A stretch of DNA of 64,000 nucleotides from Kribbella kalugense. GTDB lineage: Bacteria > Actinomycetota > Actinomycetes > Propionibacteriales > Kribbellaceae. Position 1 is the stretch's first letter; each line of letters opens with the position of its first letter. The stretch lies in NCBI RefSeq assembly GCF_004365875.1, contig NZ_SODF01000001.1:558001-622000 (forward strand), read 5' to 3'. The notes under the pieces are model-generated. The model searched no databases. It worked only from the letters and a program-made list of their open reading frames with translations, and was not told the origin of the DNA. The translations under genes were made by a program, and so were the position numbers. Of this stretch, positions 55,725 to 64,000 are shown piece after piece.

Positions 55725-56897
55725 ATGAGCGTTCCGGTGCGGCGGTTGTGGGTGGCGGTGCTGGCTGGGTACCTCGCGTTCGGTGCCACGTTGCAGGCGT
55801 TGCCGTCGTACGTGCCGGAGAAGTTCGGCGGTGGCGCGCTGGCGAGTGGGACCGCGGTCGGGATCGCCTTCCTGGCAACGGCTTGCGGGCGGCCCTTCGC
55901 CGGGTGGCTGGCGGATGCGGGTTGGTCGCGGCCGGTCGTGGTGACCGGGGGAGTGCTGGCGGCGGTCGGGGGCCTCGGGCAACTGCTCGCGCCCGACCTG
56001 GCCCTGCTGCTGGTCGCGCGGCTGGTGATGGGCGCCGGTGAGGCGGCGTTGTTCTCGGGAGCGCTGCCGTGGGTGCTGTCCGGTACGCAAGCGGCCCAAC
56101 GCGGTCGATTGGCCGGCTGGTTCGGGTTGTCGATGTGGGGCGGGTTGGCCGCCGGCCCGGTGATCGCCACGATTGTCGGCGACCGAGTCTGGTGGGTGGT
56201 CGTCGGGTTGGCGCTCGCCTCGGCCGCGTTGGTGCTGACGACCCGTTCCGATCCGGGCCGGCACCAGCCGCTGGTGCGGATTCGCCGGCCTCGCGACCTG
56301 GTACCGGCCGGCGTACCATTGCCCGGAGCAACCATCGGCCTGGCCGCCTACTGCTACGGGACGGTCGCTGCGCTGCTGGTACTGCGGTTGCGCGCCGACG
56401 ACATCGGCGTGGACAACATCGCGCTGGCCGTGTTCGCCGCCGCGTTCCTGATCGCGCGGTTCGCCGGCAGTCCATTGGTCGATCGGTACGGCGGCCGCGT
56501 GGTGGCGGCATCGACCGTCCCGATCGCGATCGTTGCACTGGTTGGCATCGCGCTGGCTGACGGACCGGTCACGGCGGTGGTGTGTACTGCGTTGGCCGGA
56601 CTGGGGCTGGCCCTGGTCTATCCGGCTTGCATCTCGATGACTCTGGATCGGGTGCGTGGGCTGCGGCCGGGCGTGTCGATGGGCGTGATGACGTCGTTCT
56701 GGGATCTCGGGGTGATGGCCGCGGGTCCGCTCGGAGGGCTGATCGCCGAGCAGGCTGGCTATCGCCAAGCGTTTCTCGTGGCGGCCGGAGCTGGGCTGGC
56801 GTGCGTCCTGGTCGCGCTCAGAGTGCCGAGTCGAGCAGTGTCTCCACGATCGCCCGAGCCTCCGCGCCCAGTCCCGGATCCTGGTCGACCGCGCTGA
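55725..56897 (+). CDS. MFS transporter
   Basis: 390 residues, about twelve hydrophobic segments. AFLATACGRPFAGWLADAGWSR is the loop 2-3 signature region, and GLALVYPACISMTLDRVRG another MFS loop. It is probably an exporter. It begins 7 bases after a -10 that sits in a TetR operator, so it is leaderless. The 3' end (after VPSRAV) runs 80 bases antisense to the TetR gene and is Pro/Arg-rich. The neighbouring TetR probably represses it. Confidence 0.9.
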   Translation: MSVPVRRLWVAVLAGYLAFGATLQALPSYVPEKFGGGALASGTAVGIAFLATACGRPFAGWLADAGWSRPVVVTGGVLAAVGGLGQLLAPDLALLLVARLVMGAGEAALFSGALPWVLSGTQAAQRGRLAGWFGLSMWGGLAAGPVIATIVGDRVWWVVVGLALASAALVLTTRSDPGRHQPLVRIRRPRDLVPAGVPLPGATIGLAAYCYGTVAALLVLRLRADDIGVDNIALAVFAAAFLIARFAGSPLVDRYGGRVVAASTVPIAIVALVGIALADGPVTAVVCTALAGLGLALVYPACISMTLDRVRGLRPGVSMGVMTSFWDLGVMAAGPLGGLIAEQAGYRQAFLVAAGAGLACVLVALRVPSRAVSPRSPEPPRPVPDPGRPR

Positions 56898-57402
56898 TCA
56901 GCGTCGCGCCTTCCAGTACGACGACCAGCTGCCGCGCCGTCGTACCCGGATCACGCGCCCCGGCCTGCGTCAACAGTCGCTCGAAGAGCTCCCGGTAGAA
57001 GGCGAGATGGTCGCGCGCGAGCCGCCGGGGCGCGCCGTCCTGACCACGATCCTCGGTCGCGGCGTTCATCATCGCGCAACCGCGGAACCCGGTTTCGGCG
57101 TACCAGCTGGCGACGAGGTCGAAGACGGCCAGGATCTGCTCCCGGCCGGGTGGCGCCTGCTCGACCACTGAGTTGTGCCAGGCGCGGACCCGATGGGTGC
57201 GGTCGGTCAGGACCGCCTCGACCAGGCCTTCCTTGGAGCCGAAGTTCTTGTAAATGGTCAGTTTGGACGCGCCCGCCGCCTCGACCACCTCGTTGATCCC
57301 GGTCGCGTGGATCCCGCGCCGGCCGAACACCTCCGCCGCCGCCTTCAGGATCCGGGCCCTCGTCGCCTCCGGATCCAACCGCTCCCCAGCCTTGACCGGC
57401 AT
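56818..57402 (-). CDS. TetR/AcrR-family regulator of the MFS/serine-hydrolase set
   Basis: 194 residues. Helix-turn-helix at about 10-60: ILKAAAEVFGRRGIHATGI, NEVVEAAGASKLTIYKNFGS. The ligand-binding half contains WYAETGFRGCAMMNAATEDR and ARQLVVVLEGATLI, typical of this branch. GGAGG precedes the ATG, and a minus-strand TATTAT (57425-57430) supplies a -10. Operator-like dyads lie at its own promoter, at the serine hydrolase and at the MFS gene. Confidence 0.88.
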   Translation of the reverse strand: MPVKAGERLDPEATRARILKAAAEVFGRRGIHATGINEVVEAAGASKLTIYKNFGSKEGLVEAVLTDRTHRVRAWHNSVVEQAPPGREQILAVFDLVASWYAETGFRGCAMMNAATEDRGQDGAPRRLARDHLAFYRELFERLLTQAGARDPGTTARQLVVVLEGATLISAVDQDPGLGAEARAIVETLLDSAL

Positions 57403-57424
57403 CGTGCAACCACCTCCACGATCA

Positions 57425-57444
57425 ATAATACCGATCGGTGTTAT
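57425..57444. promoter_or_regulatory. TetR operator, copy at its own promoter
   Basis: ATAATACCGATCGGTGTTAT: a palindrome with only one mismatched pair, centred on GATC. It includes a minus-strand -10 TATTAT. Confidence 0.65.
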
Positions 57445-57453
57445 CTAGACCTA

Positions 57454-57475
57454 GATGAGAACGATCGGTACTATC
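57454..57475. promoter_or_regulatory. TetR operator, copy at the serine hydrolase
   Basis: The right half CGGTACTATC is identical to the MFS copy; the left half is weaker. TACTAT (57469-57474) is a -10, seven bases before the ATG at 57482. Confidence 0.6.
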
Positions 57476-57481
57476 AATTGC

Positions 57482-58570
57482 ATGCCGACAGGATACGAGC
57501 ACGTGGCCGAAGCCTTCGAGCGGAACTTCACCGAGCGGGGCGAGCTCGGTGCGGCCTTCGCGGCGTACCACCGTGGTCGGCTGGTGGTCGATCTGTGGGG
57601 CGGGACTGCCGACCCCGAGACCGGCAGGGCATGGGACCGAGACACGATCCACCTGATGTTCTCGGGGACCAAAGGCCTCACGAGCGCCTGCATCCTGCTG
57701 CTGGTCCAGCGTGGTCAGGTGTCGCTGGACGATCCACTGAGTCGCTACTGGCCCGAGTTCGGTGCCGAGGGCAAGGAAAGCATCACGATCGCCGAGGTGT
57801 TGTCGCACCAGGCCCGGCTGCCGTGGGTCGACGCCGGGTACGCCGACCTGCTCGAGCATGACGCGATGGCCGCACACCTGGCCGCGCAGGCGCCGGCGTC
57901 CGATCCGCGCGCCGGGTTCATGTACCACCCGGTCACGTGGGGCTGGCTGCTCGACGAGCTGGTACGGCGGGTTGACGGCCGGACCGTGGGCCGGTTCTTC
58001 GCGGACGAGTTCGCCGTACCGCTAGGGCTTGAGGTGTGGATCGGGCTGCCTGAGGAACTGCACTGGCGGGTGGCGACGATGGTCGCGCCGGACGGTGTCC
58101 TCGTCGACGGGCCGTGGACCGAGCTCAACAGGCCGAATCCGCTGTGGGTGCCGGGCTCGGAGAAGATCTGGAACAGCGCCGAGTACCGCAACGCCGGGCT
58201 GGCCGCGGTCGGCGGATACGCGACGGCTCGCGGGATGGCCCGGTTCTACGCGTCCCTGCTCGGCGAGGTGGACGGTGTACGCGTCCTGACGCCGGAGACG
58301 GTCGAGCTCGGCCGCCACGAGATCCGGCGAGGGGTGGAGCCGACGTGGGGGAGCCCGATGGCTTACGGCGCCGGGTTCGAGTTGCAGACCGGCGACGGTC
58401 CGGCGGACGCGTTCGGTCACCCAGGGGCCGGCGGCTCGCGGCACGGCGCTTGGCCGAGCCGCGAGACCGCCTACTCCTACTTGATGAACGAGGTGCGCGT
58501 CGGTCCGGACGACCGTCCGCTCACCCTGCTGGATGCACTCAGCCGAGGTAGTCGCGCCACGGACCGGTGA
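57482..58570 (+). CDS. Serine hydrolase, beta-lactamase/EstB family
   Basis: 362 residues from ATG 57482. The catalytic S-x-x-K lies in FSGTKGLTSAC, and the Tyr motif probably in MYHPVTWGWLLDEL. VGGYATARGMARFYASLLG and GHPGAGGSRHGAW follow, the latter holding the third motif. It belongs to the class C beta-lactamase-like family of esterases and D-peptidases. The more upstream ATG at 57455 lies within the operator, so I use 57482. There is no signal peptide. The 3' end overlaps PhoX by 32 bases. Confidence 0.88.
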   Translation: MPTGYEHVAEAFERNFTERGELGAAFAAYHRGRLVVDLWGGTADPETGRAWDRDTIHLMFSGTKGLTSACILLLVQRGQVSLDDPLSRYWPEFGAEGKESITIAEVLSHQARLPWVDAGYADLLEHDAMAAHLAAQAPASDPRAGFMYHPVTWGWLLDELVRRVDGRTVGRFFADEFAVPLGLEVWIGLPEELHWRVATMVAPDGVLVDGPWTELNRPNPLWVPGSEKIWNSAEYRNAGLAAVGGYATARGMARFYASLLGEVDGVRVLTPETVELGRHEIRRGVEPTWGSPMAYGAGFELQTGDGPADAFGHPGAGGSRHGAWPSRETAYSYLMNEVRVGPDDRPLTLLDALSRGSRATDR

Positions 58571-59987
58571 TGGCCAGCGTGATCCCCGGCGTCTGGATGT
58601 TGACGAACAGCACCTTGCCGTCGGCCGAGAACGTCGGGCCGGTGAACTCGGAGTCGTTCAGCATGTTCCGGGCGATGGCGTACGTCGGGCCGCCCGGCGT
58701 CGCGCTCAGCACGTGGCTGCTGGCCTGACCGTCCTCGGCCAGGATCAGCGAGCCCCACGGCGTGACCGTGACGTTGTCCGGGCTGTCGAAGTTCAGGTCG
58801 TCGTACTTCGCCTCGGGGCCCTTGTTCGCGGCCGCGTTCTCCGGGAAGTACGTGACCAGCTGGATGGTCCGGGCGTCGTAGTTGTAGAACCACACCATGC
58901 CGTCGTGCGGTACGGCGTCGGCGGGCAGGTCGGCGGTGCCGGACTCGGCGTACGAGTTGACGACGTACACGCCCTGCTTGGTGCCGTAGACGCCCTCGAA
59001 CTTCTTGCCGCGGGTGATCTGCCCGTCGGTGAACTGCTTGCGGACCGAGGTGGTCGCGCCGTCGCGGTCCGGCACCGGCACCCACGCGGTCCGGAACGGC
59101 CGGAGCAGCTGGGCCGAGGTCAGGTACGCGACGTCCGGGATCGGCTTGCCGTCGTCACCGAGGATCGCCAGCGCCTCGAGGGTGCCGAAGTCCTTGTTCT
59201 GCAGGTCCTGCCAGCTGCGCGAGCTGAGCTTGTAGCCGCGCGGCGCCGACCAGCGGTAGAAGGTGCCGTTCGGGCCGGAGGCGTCCTCGGACAGGTAGAC
59301 GTGGGTCCGGTCCTCGTCGATCGCGAGGGCCTCGTGCGCGTACCGGCCGAGCGCCTTGAGCGGCACCGGGTGCGCGGTCTTGCCGTCGGCCCAGACCTCG
59401 AAGACGTAGCCGTGGTCCTTCAGCCGGGTAGTGCCGTTGGCCTTGTTCTCGGTCTCCTCGCAGGTCATCCAGGTGCCCCACGGCGTCGGGCCGCCGGCAC
59501 AGTTGGTGATCGTGCCGGAGATGCCGACCCATTCGCCGAGGTTCTTGCCGTCGCGGTCGACCGAGATGACCGTGCAGCCGCCGGCCGCGCCAACGCCGCT
59601 GTCATAGACGGTGCCCTCGATCGCCGGTACGCCGAGCGGGTCGGCGGCGCCGATCTCGTGGTTCTGGATCAGGGTGTAGGTATCGTGCCGGCTGCCCTTG
59701 AAGACCGCCGTACCGTCGTGCAGGGCCGGGGTCGGGTGACCGCTCTTCAGCTTGGTCTCGCCGGCCTGCGTGACGACCCGGTATTTGAACCCGGCCGGCA
59801 GCGCGAGGAGGCCCTTCGGGTCGTCCAGCAGCGGCGGGAACGGCTTGTGCTGCGGGAACGGCGTGTGGCCCTGGTGCGACGCCGGCGCGGCCTCGGCAAG
59901 CGTCGGTACGGCGCCGACGGTGGTGAAACCGACTCCGGCCGCGCCCACGGCGGCTCCTCGGAGGACGGAACGACGATCGACAGACAT
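58539..59987 (-). CDS. PhoX/DUF839-family protein, Tat-exported
   Basis: 482 residues. A twin-arginine signal starts MSVDRRSVLRGAAVGAAGVGF with a cleavage region near AEAA. The body is the PhoX/DUF839 propeller: LPAGFKYRVVTQAG, NHEIGAADPLG, GGCTVISVDRDGK, NCAGGPTPWGTWMTCEETEN and DNVTVTPWGSLILAEDG. Relatives are calcium/iron phosphatases; not all members are active. AAGGAGC precedes the ATG. Export is via Tat, so it acts outside the membrane. No phosphate-response box is obvious. Confidence 0.9.
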   Translation of the reverse strand: MSVDRRSVLRGAAVGAAGVGFTTVGAVPTLAEAAPASHQGHTPFPQHKPFPPLLDDPKGLLALPAGFKYRVVTQAGETKLKSGHPTPALHDGTAVFKGSRHDTYTLIQNHEIGAADPLGVPAIEGTVYDSGVGAAGGCTVISVDRDGKNLGEWVGISGTITNCAGGPTPWGTWMTCEETENKANGTTRLKDHGYVFEVWADGKTAHPVPLKALGRYAHEALAIDEDRTHVYLSEDASGPNGTFYRWSAPRGYKLSSRSWQDLQNKDFGTLEALAILGDDGKPIPDVAYLTSAQLLRPFRTAWVPVPDRDGATTSVRKQFTDGQITRGKKFEGVYGTKQGVYVVNSYAESGTADLPADAVPHDGMVWFYNYDARTIQLVTYFPENAAANKGPEAKYDDLNFDSPDNVTVTPWGSLILAEDGQASSHVLSATPGGPTYAIARNMLNDSEFTGPTFSADGKVLFVNIQTPGITLAITGPWRDYLG

Positions 59988-60136
59988 GCAATGCTCCTTG
60001 GACAGGCGGTTCCCGAGATTCCTCCGATCCAACAGGCCGTGGGACGACGCGCGGGAAACAGAACCTGAACAACATTCGTGCCATCCATCTGCAACGAATA
60101 CATATTCGCCAGCGTCTACTGTGGGAGGTGATGGTG

Positions 60137-60517
60137 ATGCGCAGAGTGAGCGTCCTGCTGCTGATGGCCGGCCTTTTGGTTGCCTGCGGCAATGACACTG
60201 GAAGCAATCCCGGAACTGGAGGAACCCCCTCGATGACCAGCAGCCCCCCAAGCAGCGCGCCTTCCGGCGGCCCGGTCGAGCAGGCCAAGGCCGACCTCGC
60301 CAAGCGGCTGAACGTCGACGCCGCGCAGGTGACCGTGGTCAGTTCGGAGGAGATCACCTGGTCGGACGGCAGCCTCGGCTGCCCGGAGCCGGACATGCGC
60401 TACACCCAGGCGCTGATCCAGGGAAACCGGACGGTCCTCGAGGTCAACGGGACGCAGTACAACTACCACTCCGGCGCGGGCCGGCCACCATTCCTCTGTG
60501 AGCACCCGACCGGTTGA
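60137..60517 (+). CDS. Small lipoprotein of unknown function
   Basis: 126 residues. Signal peptide RRVSVLLLMAGLLVACG with lipobox LVAC, then a Ser/Pro/Gly-rich linker of about 30 residues, then a compact domain (VEQAKADLAKRLNVDAAQVT, WSDGSLGCPEPDMRY, LFLCEHP-like end) with two Cys likely to form a disulfide. GGGAGG is 8 bases before the ATG at 60137, which is preferred over two overlapping starts upstream. It may be a periplasm-facing binding protein. Confidence 0.78.
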   Translation: MRRVSVLLLMAGLLVACGNDTGSNPGTGGTPSMTSSPPSSAPSGGPVEQAKADLAKRLNVDAAQVTVVSSEEITWSDGSLGCPEPDMRYTQALIQGNRTVLEVNGTQYNYHSGAGRPPFLCEHPTG

Positions 60518-60636
60518 AAAGTTTCCTCGTAACTGGGTGTATCAATCCGGACCGGGCAGTCTCCGCAGAAGTGGGGGGATGCCTTCGGATCGTCGCAGGG
60601 GGGAGGACGACCCGAAGGCACGCAGAGGGGGAGGCT

Positions 60637-60686
60637 GACGCGGTGCGGAAGGTCCGGCGGTGAGGCCGGTAGCCCCGCACCGCGTC
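60637..60686. terminator. Bidirectional hairpin between lipoprotein and subtilase
   Basis: GACGCGGTGCGG (60637-60648) and CCGCACCGCGTC (60675-60686) form a perfect 12-base stem. An inner stem CCGGC/GCCGG (60654-60669) lies in the 26-base centre. It lies in the 192-base gap between the convergent genes. No U-tract. Confidence 0.55.
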
Positions 60687-60709
60687 GGTGCGTTGACTCG
60701 GTGCGTCGC

Positions 60710-61975
60710 CTACAGGGAGTTGAGCGCGTCGCCGGCCCGCAGTACCGGACCGACGCCTGCCTCCGGCTGGGTCAGGGCGAACGCGAGCAACGCGTCGGAG
60801 GCCTGTTTGGCGTTCTCACCGGTGACCGACATCCGCCCGGCGATCAGGCCGGCCACGAGCGGCGTCGCGAACGACGTACCGCTCCAGCGCGCCATCCCGG
60901 CGAACGACCGCACGTCGCCGGCGTTCGGCGGTTCGGTGCACTCGTAGTCGCCGGTGAGGAATGCGTTCACCAGATTCTCGCCCGGTGCGTAGACATCGAC
61001 CCATGCGCCGAAGTTGCTGAACGACGCCCGGTCCCGGCCGTTTTCCGCGAGTGCCCCGACACCGACGGTCTCCGGGAACGCGGCCGGCCAGAAGTAGTCC
61101 CTGGTCGACTCGTTGCCCGCGGCAGCGACCAGCGTGAGGCCGTTGACCCGGTCCAGCCTGGTCCGGATGAAGACGTCGAGCCCGAGCGCCGGCAGGTCGA
61201 ACCGCGTCCGGGTGCCGGCCGACAGGCTGATGATGTCCGGCCCGAGATCGAGTACTTCGTCCAGTGCCTCGGCGAGATCGAACTCCCACATCGCGCCCGC
61301 GCCGGTGAAGTAGCTCTTCACCACGATTTCCACATTCCGCGCGATCGCCCGCATCACGCCCGCGATGAACGTCCCGTGCCCCGCATACGGCCGGATCCGG
61401 CCCGAAGGGTCGAACGCGTTCTCCGGGTCGCCGGTCACCCCGGCCAGCCAGTACGCCGCCGGTGCGTCGGACCAGCCGACATCGAGTACGACGACCTTCA
61501 CGCCACGACCGTCCGCCGCGCCGGCGGGCAGGTACGGCGTGGGCAGCACCGGGTCTGGCGGGATCCCGGGCGGCACCTCTTCCGGCTCGGTCGCGGGGCA
61601 CGGGCTGACGCTCGGAGTCACGTAGAACAAGTGCTCCGGCGTGACCACGCCGCGCCCGAGCCGCAGGTCGGCGTACTTCAGGAATCGTTGCGTGACCGAA
61701 CGGTCCTCCGGCGCTTCCGGCGGCACCTTGTCCGGCAGTCGCAGCCGGGTGACGCCGGCGATCCCACCCTCGCCGGGCTGCCCGCCCTGGAAGAGTTCGA
61801 CGACCCGAGTCAGGTCCTCGTCGCGCACCAGGACGACCCCGGTGCGGTACAGATAGTCGGCCCCCTCCGGCTGCTTCTGCCACTCCTCCGGGAACACCTC
61901 GACCTCGCGCCCGTAGGCCTGGATAATCAGTTCGATCTGATCGACGTATTTTCGGTCGCTCGTTTGATCGGCCAT
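60710..61975 (-). CDS. Cytoplasmic subtilisin-like (S8) serine protease
   Basis: 421 residues with no signal peptide or membrane segment. The subtilase triad is complete: Asp165 (VVVLDVGWSD), His200 (YAGHGTFIAGV), oxyanion Asn288 (VAAAGNES) and Ser368 (WSGTSFATPLVAG). An N-terminal part of about 155 residues (YLYRTGVVLVRDEDLTRVVEL) may be a propeptide or a partner-binding domain. The start has only a weak ribosome site (GGGAA). It is divergent from the TPR-CHAT gene 48 bases away. An intracellular protease next to a caspase-like protein suggests a proteolytic signalling pair. Confidence 0.88.
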   Translation of the reverse strand: MADQTSDRKYVDQIELIIQAYGREVEVFPEEWQKQPEGADYLYRTGVVLVRDEDLTRVVELFQGGQPGEGGIAGVTRLRLPDKVPPEAPEDRSVTQRFLKYADLRLGRGVVTPEHLFYVTPSVSPCPATEPEEVPPGIPPDPVLPTPYLPAGAADGRGVKVVVLDVGWSDAPAAYWLAGVTGDPENAFDPSGRIRPYAGHGTFIAGVMRAIARNVEIVVKSYFTGAGAMWEFDLAEALDEVLDLGPDIISLSAGTRTRFDLPALGLDVFIRTRLDRVNGLTLVAAAGNESTRDYFWPAAFPETVGVGALAENGRDRASFSNFGAWVDVYAPGENLVNAFLTGDYECTEPPNAGDVRSFAGMARWSGTSFATPLVAGLIAGRMSVTGENAKQASDALLAFALTQPEAGVGPVLRAGDALNSL

Positions 61976-62011
61976 TTCCCGATTTCCCCCCTTGGATGAA
62001 TGAATCGCCGT

Positions 62012-62017
62012 TATCCT
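62012..62017 (+). promoter_or_regulatory. -10 hexamer TATCCT of the TPR-CHAT gene
   Basis: TATCCT, six bases, then ATG at 62024. No Shine-Dalgarno. Confidence 0.45.
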
Positions 62018-62023
62018 TTCAGA

Positions 62024-64000
62024 ATGCCGACGGCTGGGGGGAGTGCCGGGGCAGTAGAAAATCTGCTGCCGCTCGCTTTGTCGCGGCCACACGACGCGAT
62101 CGCGGCCGCGCGCACCCTGCTGGCCGGTGCGCCGGCGGCGGTCGACGCGTCGATCGCCCATCAAGCCTGGGGTATCGCGCTTCGTCAGCTCGGTGATGTG
62201 CTGGCAGCGGTTCGCGAGCTGCGGACCGCACTGCGACTGGCCGAGCAGTCCGGGCGTTCGAAGCGCGAGGCCGATGTCCTTGCCACATTGGGCGCCACGC
62301 TTGGCCGGGCCGGCCAGAGTCGCGAAGGGCTGGCGCGGCTCGATCGCGCTGTCGACCTCAGTCGCGGAGCCCTGACCGGGCGCGTGCTGTTGCGGCGGGC
62401 CGACGTACTGCTGGTGCTAGGAAGGCATCGCGAGGCGCTGGACGACCTGCGGTCGGCGATCACCCGGTTGCGGCGGTCGGGCGATCAGGTCTGGGAGGCG
62501 CGGTCGCGGAACTATCGCGGCTTCATCCAGCTCGCGTTGGGCGGGACGAAGCGGGCGGACGCGGATTTCGCGGTGGCCGAGAAGTTGTATGCCGCAACGG
62601 GTCAGGAGTTCGAGTACGCCGAAGCCCGGCAGAACCGGGGATTGGTCGCGTACTCGCGTGGCGATCTGCCAGCGGCCCTGCGGTACCTGGACGAAGCTGG
62701 ACGGCGGTTCGCTGCGGTCGGTGTGGCCTGGCCGGACCTCGCGATCGACCGCTGCGGCGTACTGCTCGCGGCCGGGCTCAGCGCCGAGGCGTTGGCCGAG
62801 ATGGACCAGGCGATCGCCCAGATGGAGGCCGAGGGCGGTACGGCGACCAAGCGCGGCGAACTGTGGTTCGCGGCCGCGACGGCTGCGCTGGCGGCGGGTG
62901 ACCCACAGGCCGCTCAGGAGCGGGCCGATCGGGCGCGGCGGTTGTTCTCCGCGCAGCACCGGGAGTGGTGGTCGGTGCGTTCGTCGATGGTGCAGTTGGA
63001 GGCTCGCTATCAGGCCGGAGAACGCGGGGAGCGGTTGCTGCGTCGGGTGACCGCGGCGGCTCGGCGGCTCGACGCGTTGGGTTCGTCCGAGGCGTCGGCC
63101 GCGCATCTGCTGGCTGGTCGCCTCGCGTTGGCCGACGGACGGTCGCGGGCCGCGGATCGTCAACTGGAGTTGGCCGGACGGCATAGCAGGGATGCGCCGC
63201 CGATCGCTCGGAGTGCGGCCTGGCTCGGGAAGGCGTTGCGGGCGGAGGCCCGGTCCGATGTGCGCGGCACGTTGTCGGCGTGCGCTCGCGGTCTGGATGC
63301 GTTGGACGAGCATCGGCTGACGATGGGGGCGACCGAGCTTCGCGCGTTGGCGACGGGTCAGGGTGCTGAGTTGGCTGAGTTGGCGCTGCGCGATGCGTTG
63401 CGGCGGGACGACGCGCGGAGGTTGCTGAGTTGGGGGGAGCGGTGGCGAGCGACGGCGCTCGGAGTTCCTCCGGTTCGACGGTCGGACGACGTACAACTGG
63501 CGGCGGAGCTCGCGGCTTTGCGTGACGTCGTACGGCGTTTGGATGCTGAGCCGGATCCTGGGTTGGAGAAGGAACGGCGGCGGCTGGAGAAGGCGGTTCG
63601 CGATCGGGCGTTGCGTGCTGAAGGTGGCTCGTTGGGTGGGATGGTTCGGTTTGATGTCGACGAGCTGGTCGAGGCATTGGGTGAGACGGTGCTCGTTGAG
63701 CTGATCGAGGTCGACGGCGTACTGCATGCGGTGGTGGTGCGGGATGGACGGATCACGCGGCATGAGGTTGGGCCGTTGGCCGCTGCGGCGATTGAGGTCG
63801 AGCGGTCGCGGTTCCGGTTGCGGTGGTTGGCGCATGGCAGATCGGATAGGACGCAACGCGGTCCGTCGCTGGACGTACTTGGGACGCGGCTCGGCTCGGC
63901 GATCCTCGGGCCGGCGCAGGAGTTGCTCGGTGATCGGCCGGCCGTGATGGTCCCGCCGAGTCGGTTGCAGGCGTTGCCTTGGGGATTGGTGCCGGCACTG
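62024..64000 (+). CDS. TPR-repeat protein with CHAT (caspase-like) domain, 3' end beyond the window
   Basis: The frame is open for 659 codons from ATG 62024 to the right edge, with no stop. The first roughly 450 residues are TPR-type helical pairs (EALDDLRSAITRLRRSGD, EALAEMDQAIAQMEAEG, AAQERADRARRLFSAQH). A coiled linker (about 490-535: RLDAEPDPGLEKERRRLEKA) follows. From about residue 545 a CHAT domain begins: VLVELIEVDGVLHAVVVRDG, then LQALPWGLVPAL at the edge. The catalytic His and Cys lie past the window. CHAT proteases are separase/caspase relatives that cut partners when TPRs sense a signal. Divergent subtilase next door. Confidence 0.85.
   Translation, partial: MPTAGGSAGAVENLLPLALSRPHDAIAAARTLLAGAPAAVDASIAHQAWGIALRQLGDVLAAVRELRTALRLAEQSGRSKREADVLATLGATLGRAGQSREGLARLDRAVDLSRGALTGRVLLRRADVLLVLGRHREALDDLRSAITRLRRSGDQVWEARSRNYRGFIQLALGGTKRADADFAVAEKLYAATGQEFEYAEARQNRGLVAYSRGDLPAALRYLDEAGRRFAAVGVAWPDLAIDRCGVLLAAGLSAEALAEMDQAIAQMEAEGGTATKRGELWFAAATAALAAGDPQAAQERADRARRLFSAQHREWWSVRSSMVQLEARYQAGERGERLLRRVTAAARRLDALGSSEASAAHLLAGRLALADGRSRAADRQLELAGRHSRDAPPIARSAAWLGKALRAEARSDVRGTLSACARGLDALDEHRLTMGATELRALATGQGAELAELALRDALRRDDARRLLSWGERWRATALGVPPVRRSDDVQLAAELAALRDVVRRLDAEPDPGLEKERRRLEKAVRDRALRAEGGSLGGMVRFDVDELVEALGETVLVELIEVDGVLHAVVVRDGRITRHEVGPLAAAAIEVERSRFRLRWLAHGRSDRTQRGPSLDVLGTRLGSAILGPAQELLGDRPAVMVPPSRLQALPWGLVPAL

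Noticed and set aside
58533..60068. 511-codon plus-strand frame opposite PhoX
   Set aside because: A shadow of the Tat-exported protein: no domain and a biased composition.
62417..63856. 479-codon frame antisense to the TPR-CHAT gene
   Set aside because: Pro/Arg/Gln-rich shadow. The plus strand is open to the window edge with TPR helices.

Overview
The window is about 64 kb of chromosome from a high-GC Gram-positive soil actinomycete. The evidence is GTG and TTG starts, a mycothiol-dependent isomerase, actinobacterial LexA boxes, many TetR and MFS genes, and dense catabolic gene sets. Gene content and style suggest a Kribbella-like member of Propionibacteriales, but that name is an inference. 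I see no rRNA, tRNA, CRISPR array, insertion sequence, integrase or attachment site. No gene-free gap is longer than about 215 bases.

Layout. 1-3.2 kb: the end of a minus-strand set with a partial amidohydrolase, a DegT-type PLP aminotransferase and a regulator. 3.3-10.8 kb: small-molecule enzymes, an AraC regulator, the potassium transporter Kup, an MFS exporter and a CPT-like kinase. 10.8-21.2 kb: a self-contained catabolic island. An XRE-cupin regulator sits among a cysteine hydrolase plus AtzH-amidase fusion operon, a seven-gene operon (MBL-fold, cytosine-deaminase-like amidohydrolase, NMT/Tau-type ABC importer, FAD oxidase, creatininase-like) and a small cupin. Three copies of one operator, RATGTT-N9-AACATY, lie at the promoters of exactly these transcripts. 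21.3-29.7 kb: DoxX, two TetR genes, a glycosidase-like protein, an aldo/keto reductase, a GMC oxidoreductase, a VOC protein, a LysR effector-domain protein paired with DUF5997, and an AlaX editing protein. 29.7-34.4 kb: a sugar-type operon (isomerase, orphan solute-binding lipoprotein, two amidohydrolases, second DegT) that echoes the module at the left edge. 34.4-45.6 kb: aminotransferase, epimerase, FAD oxidase, an 1,839-residue single-chain acyl-CoA carboxylase and a class A penicillin-binding protein.

45.6-50.7 kb is an SOS and translation region: dnaE2 and a 111-residue unknown gene each have a LexA box, and between them lie a second IF-1 gene and a GNAT. 50.7-60.5 kb holds a methyltransferase, an idonate-type dehydrogenase, a DUF2278 protein, a LysE exporter, a BNR protein, an MFS/TetR/serine-hydrolase set sharing one operator, a Tat-exported PhoX-like protein and a lipoprotein. 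At the right edge a cytoplasmic subtilisin-like protease is divergent from a TPR-CHAT (caspase-fold) protein that runs off the window. This pair is a candidate signalling or defence protease module.

Expression style. Many genes have no Shine-Dalgarno sequence. Instead a TANNNT hexamer lies 6-8 bases before the start codon, which fits leaderless mRNAs. In two 23-24 base divergent gaps the two -10 hexamers overlap. Most convergent neighbours overlap at their 3' ends. The convergent pairs separated by a real gap mostly carry an inverted repeat in it.
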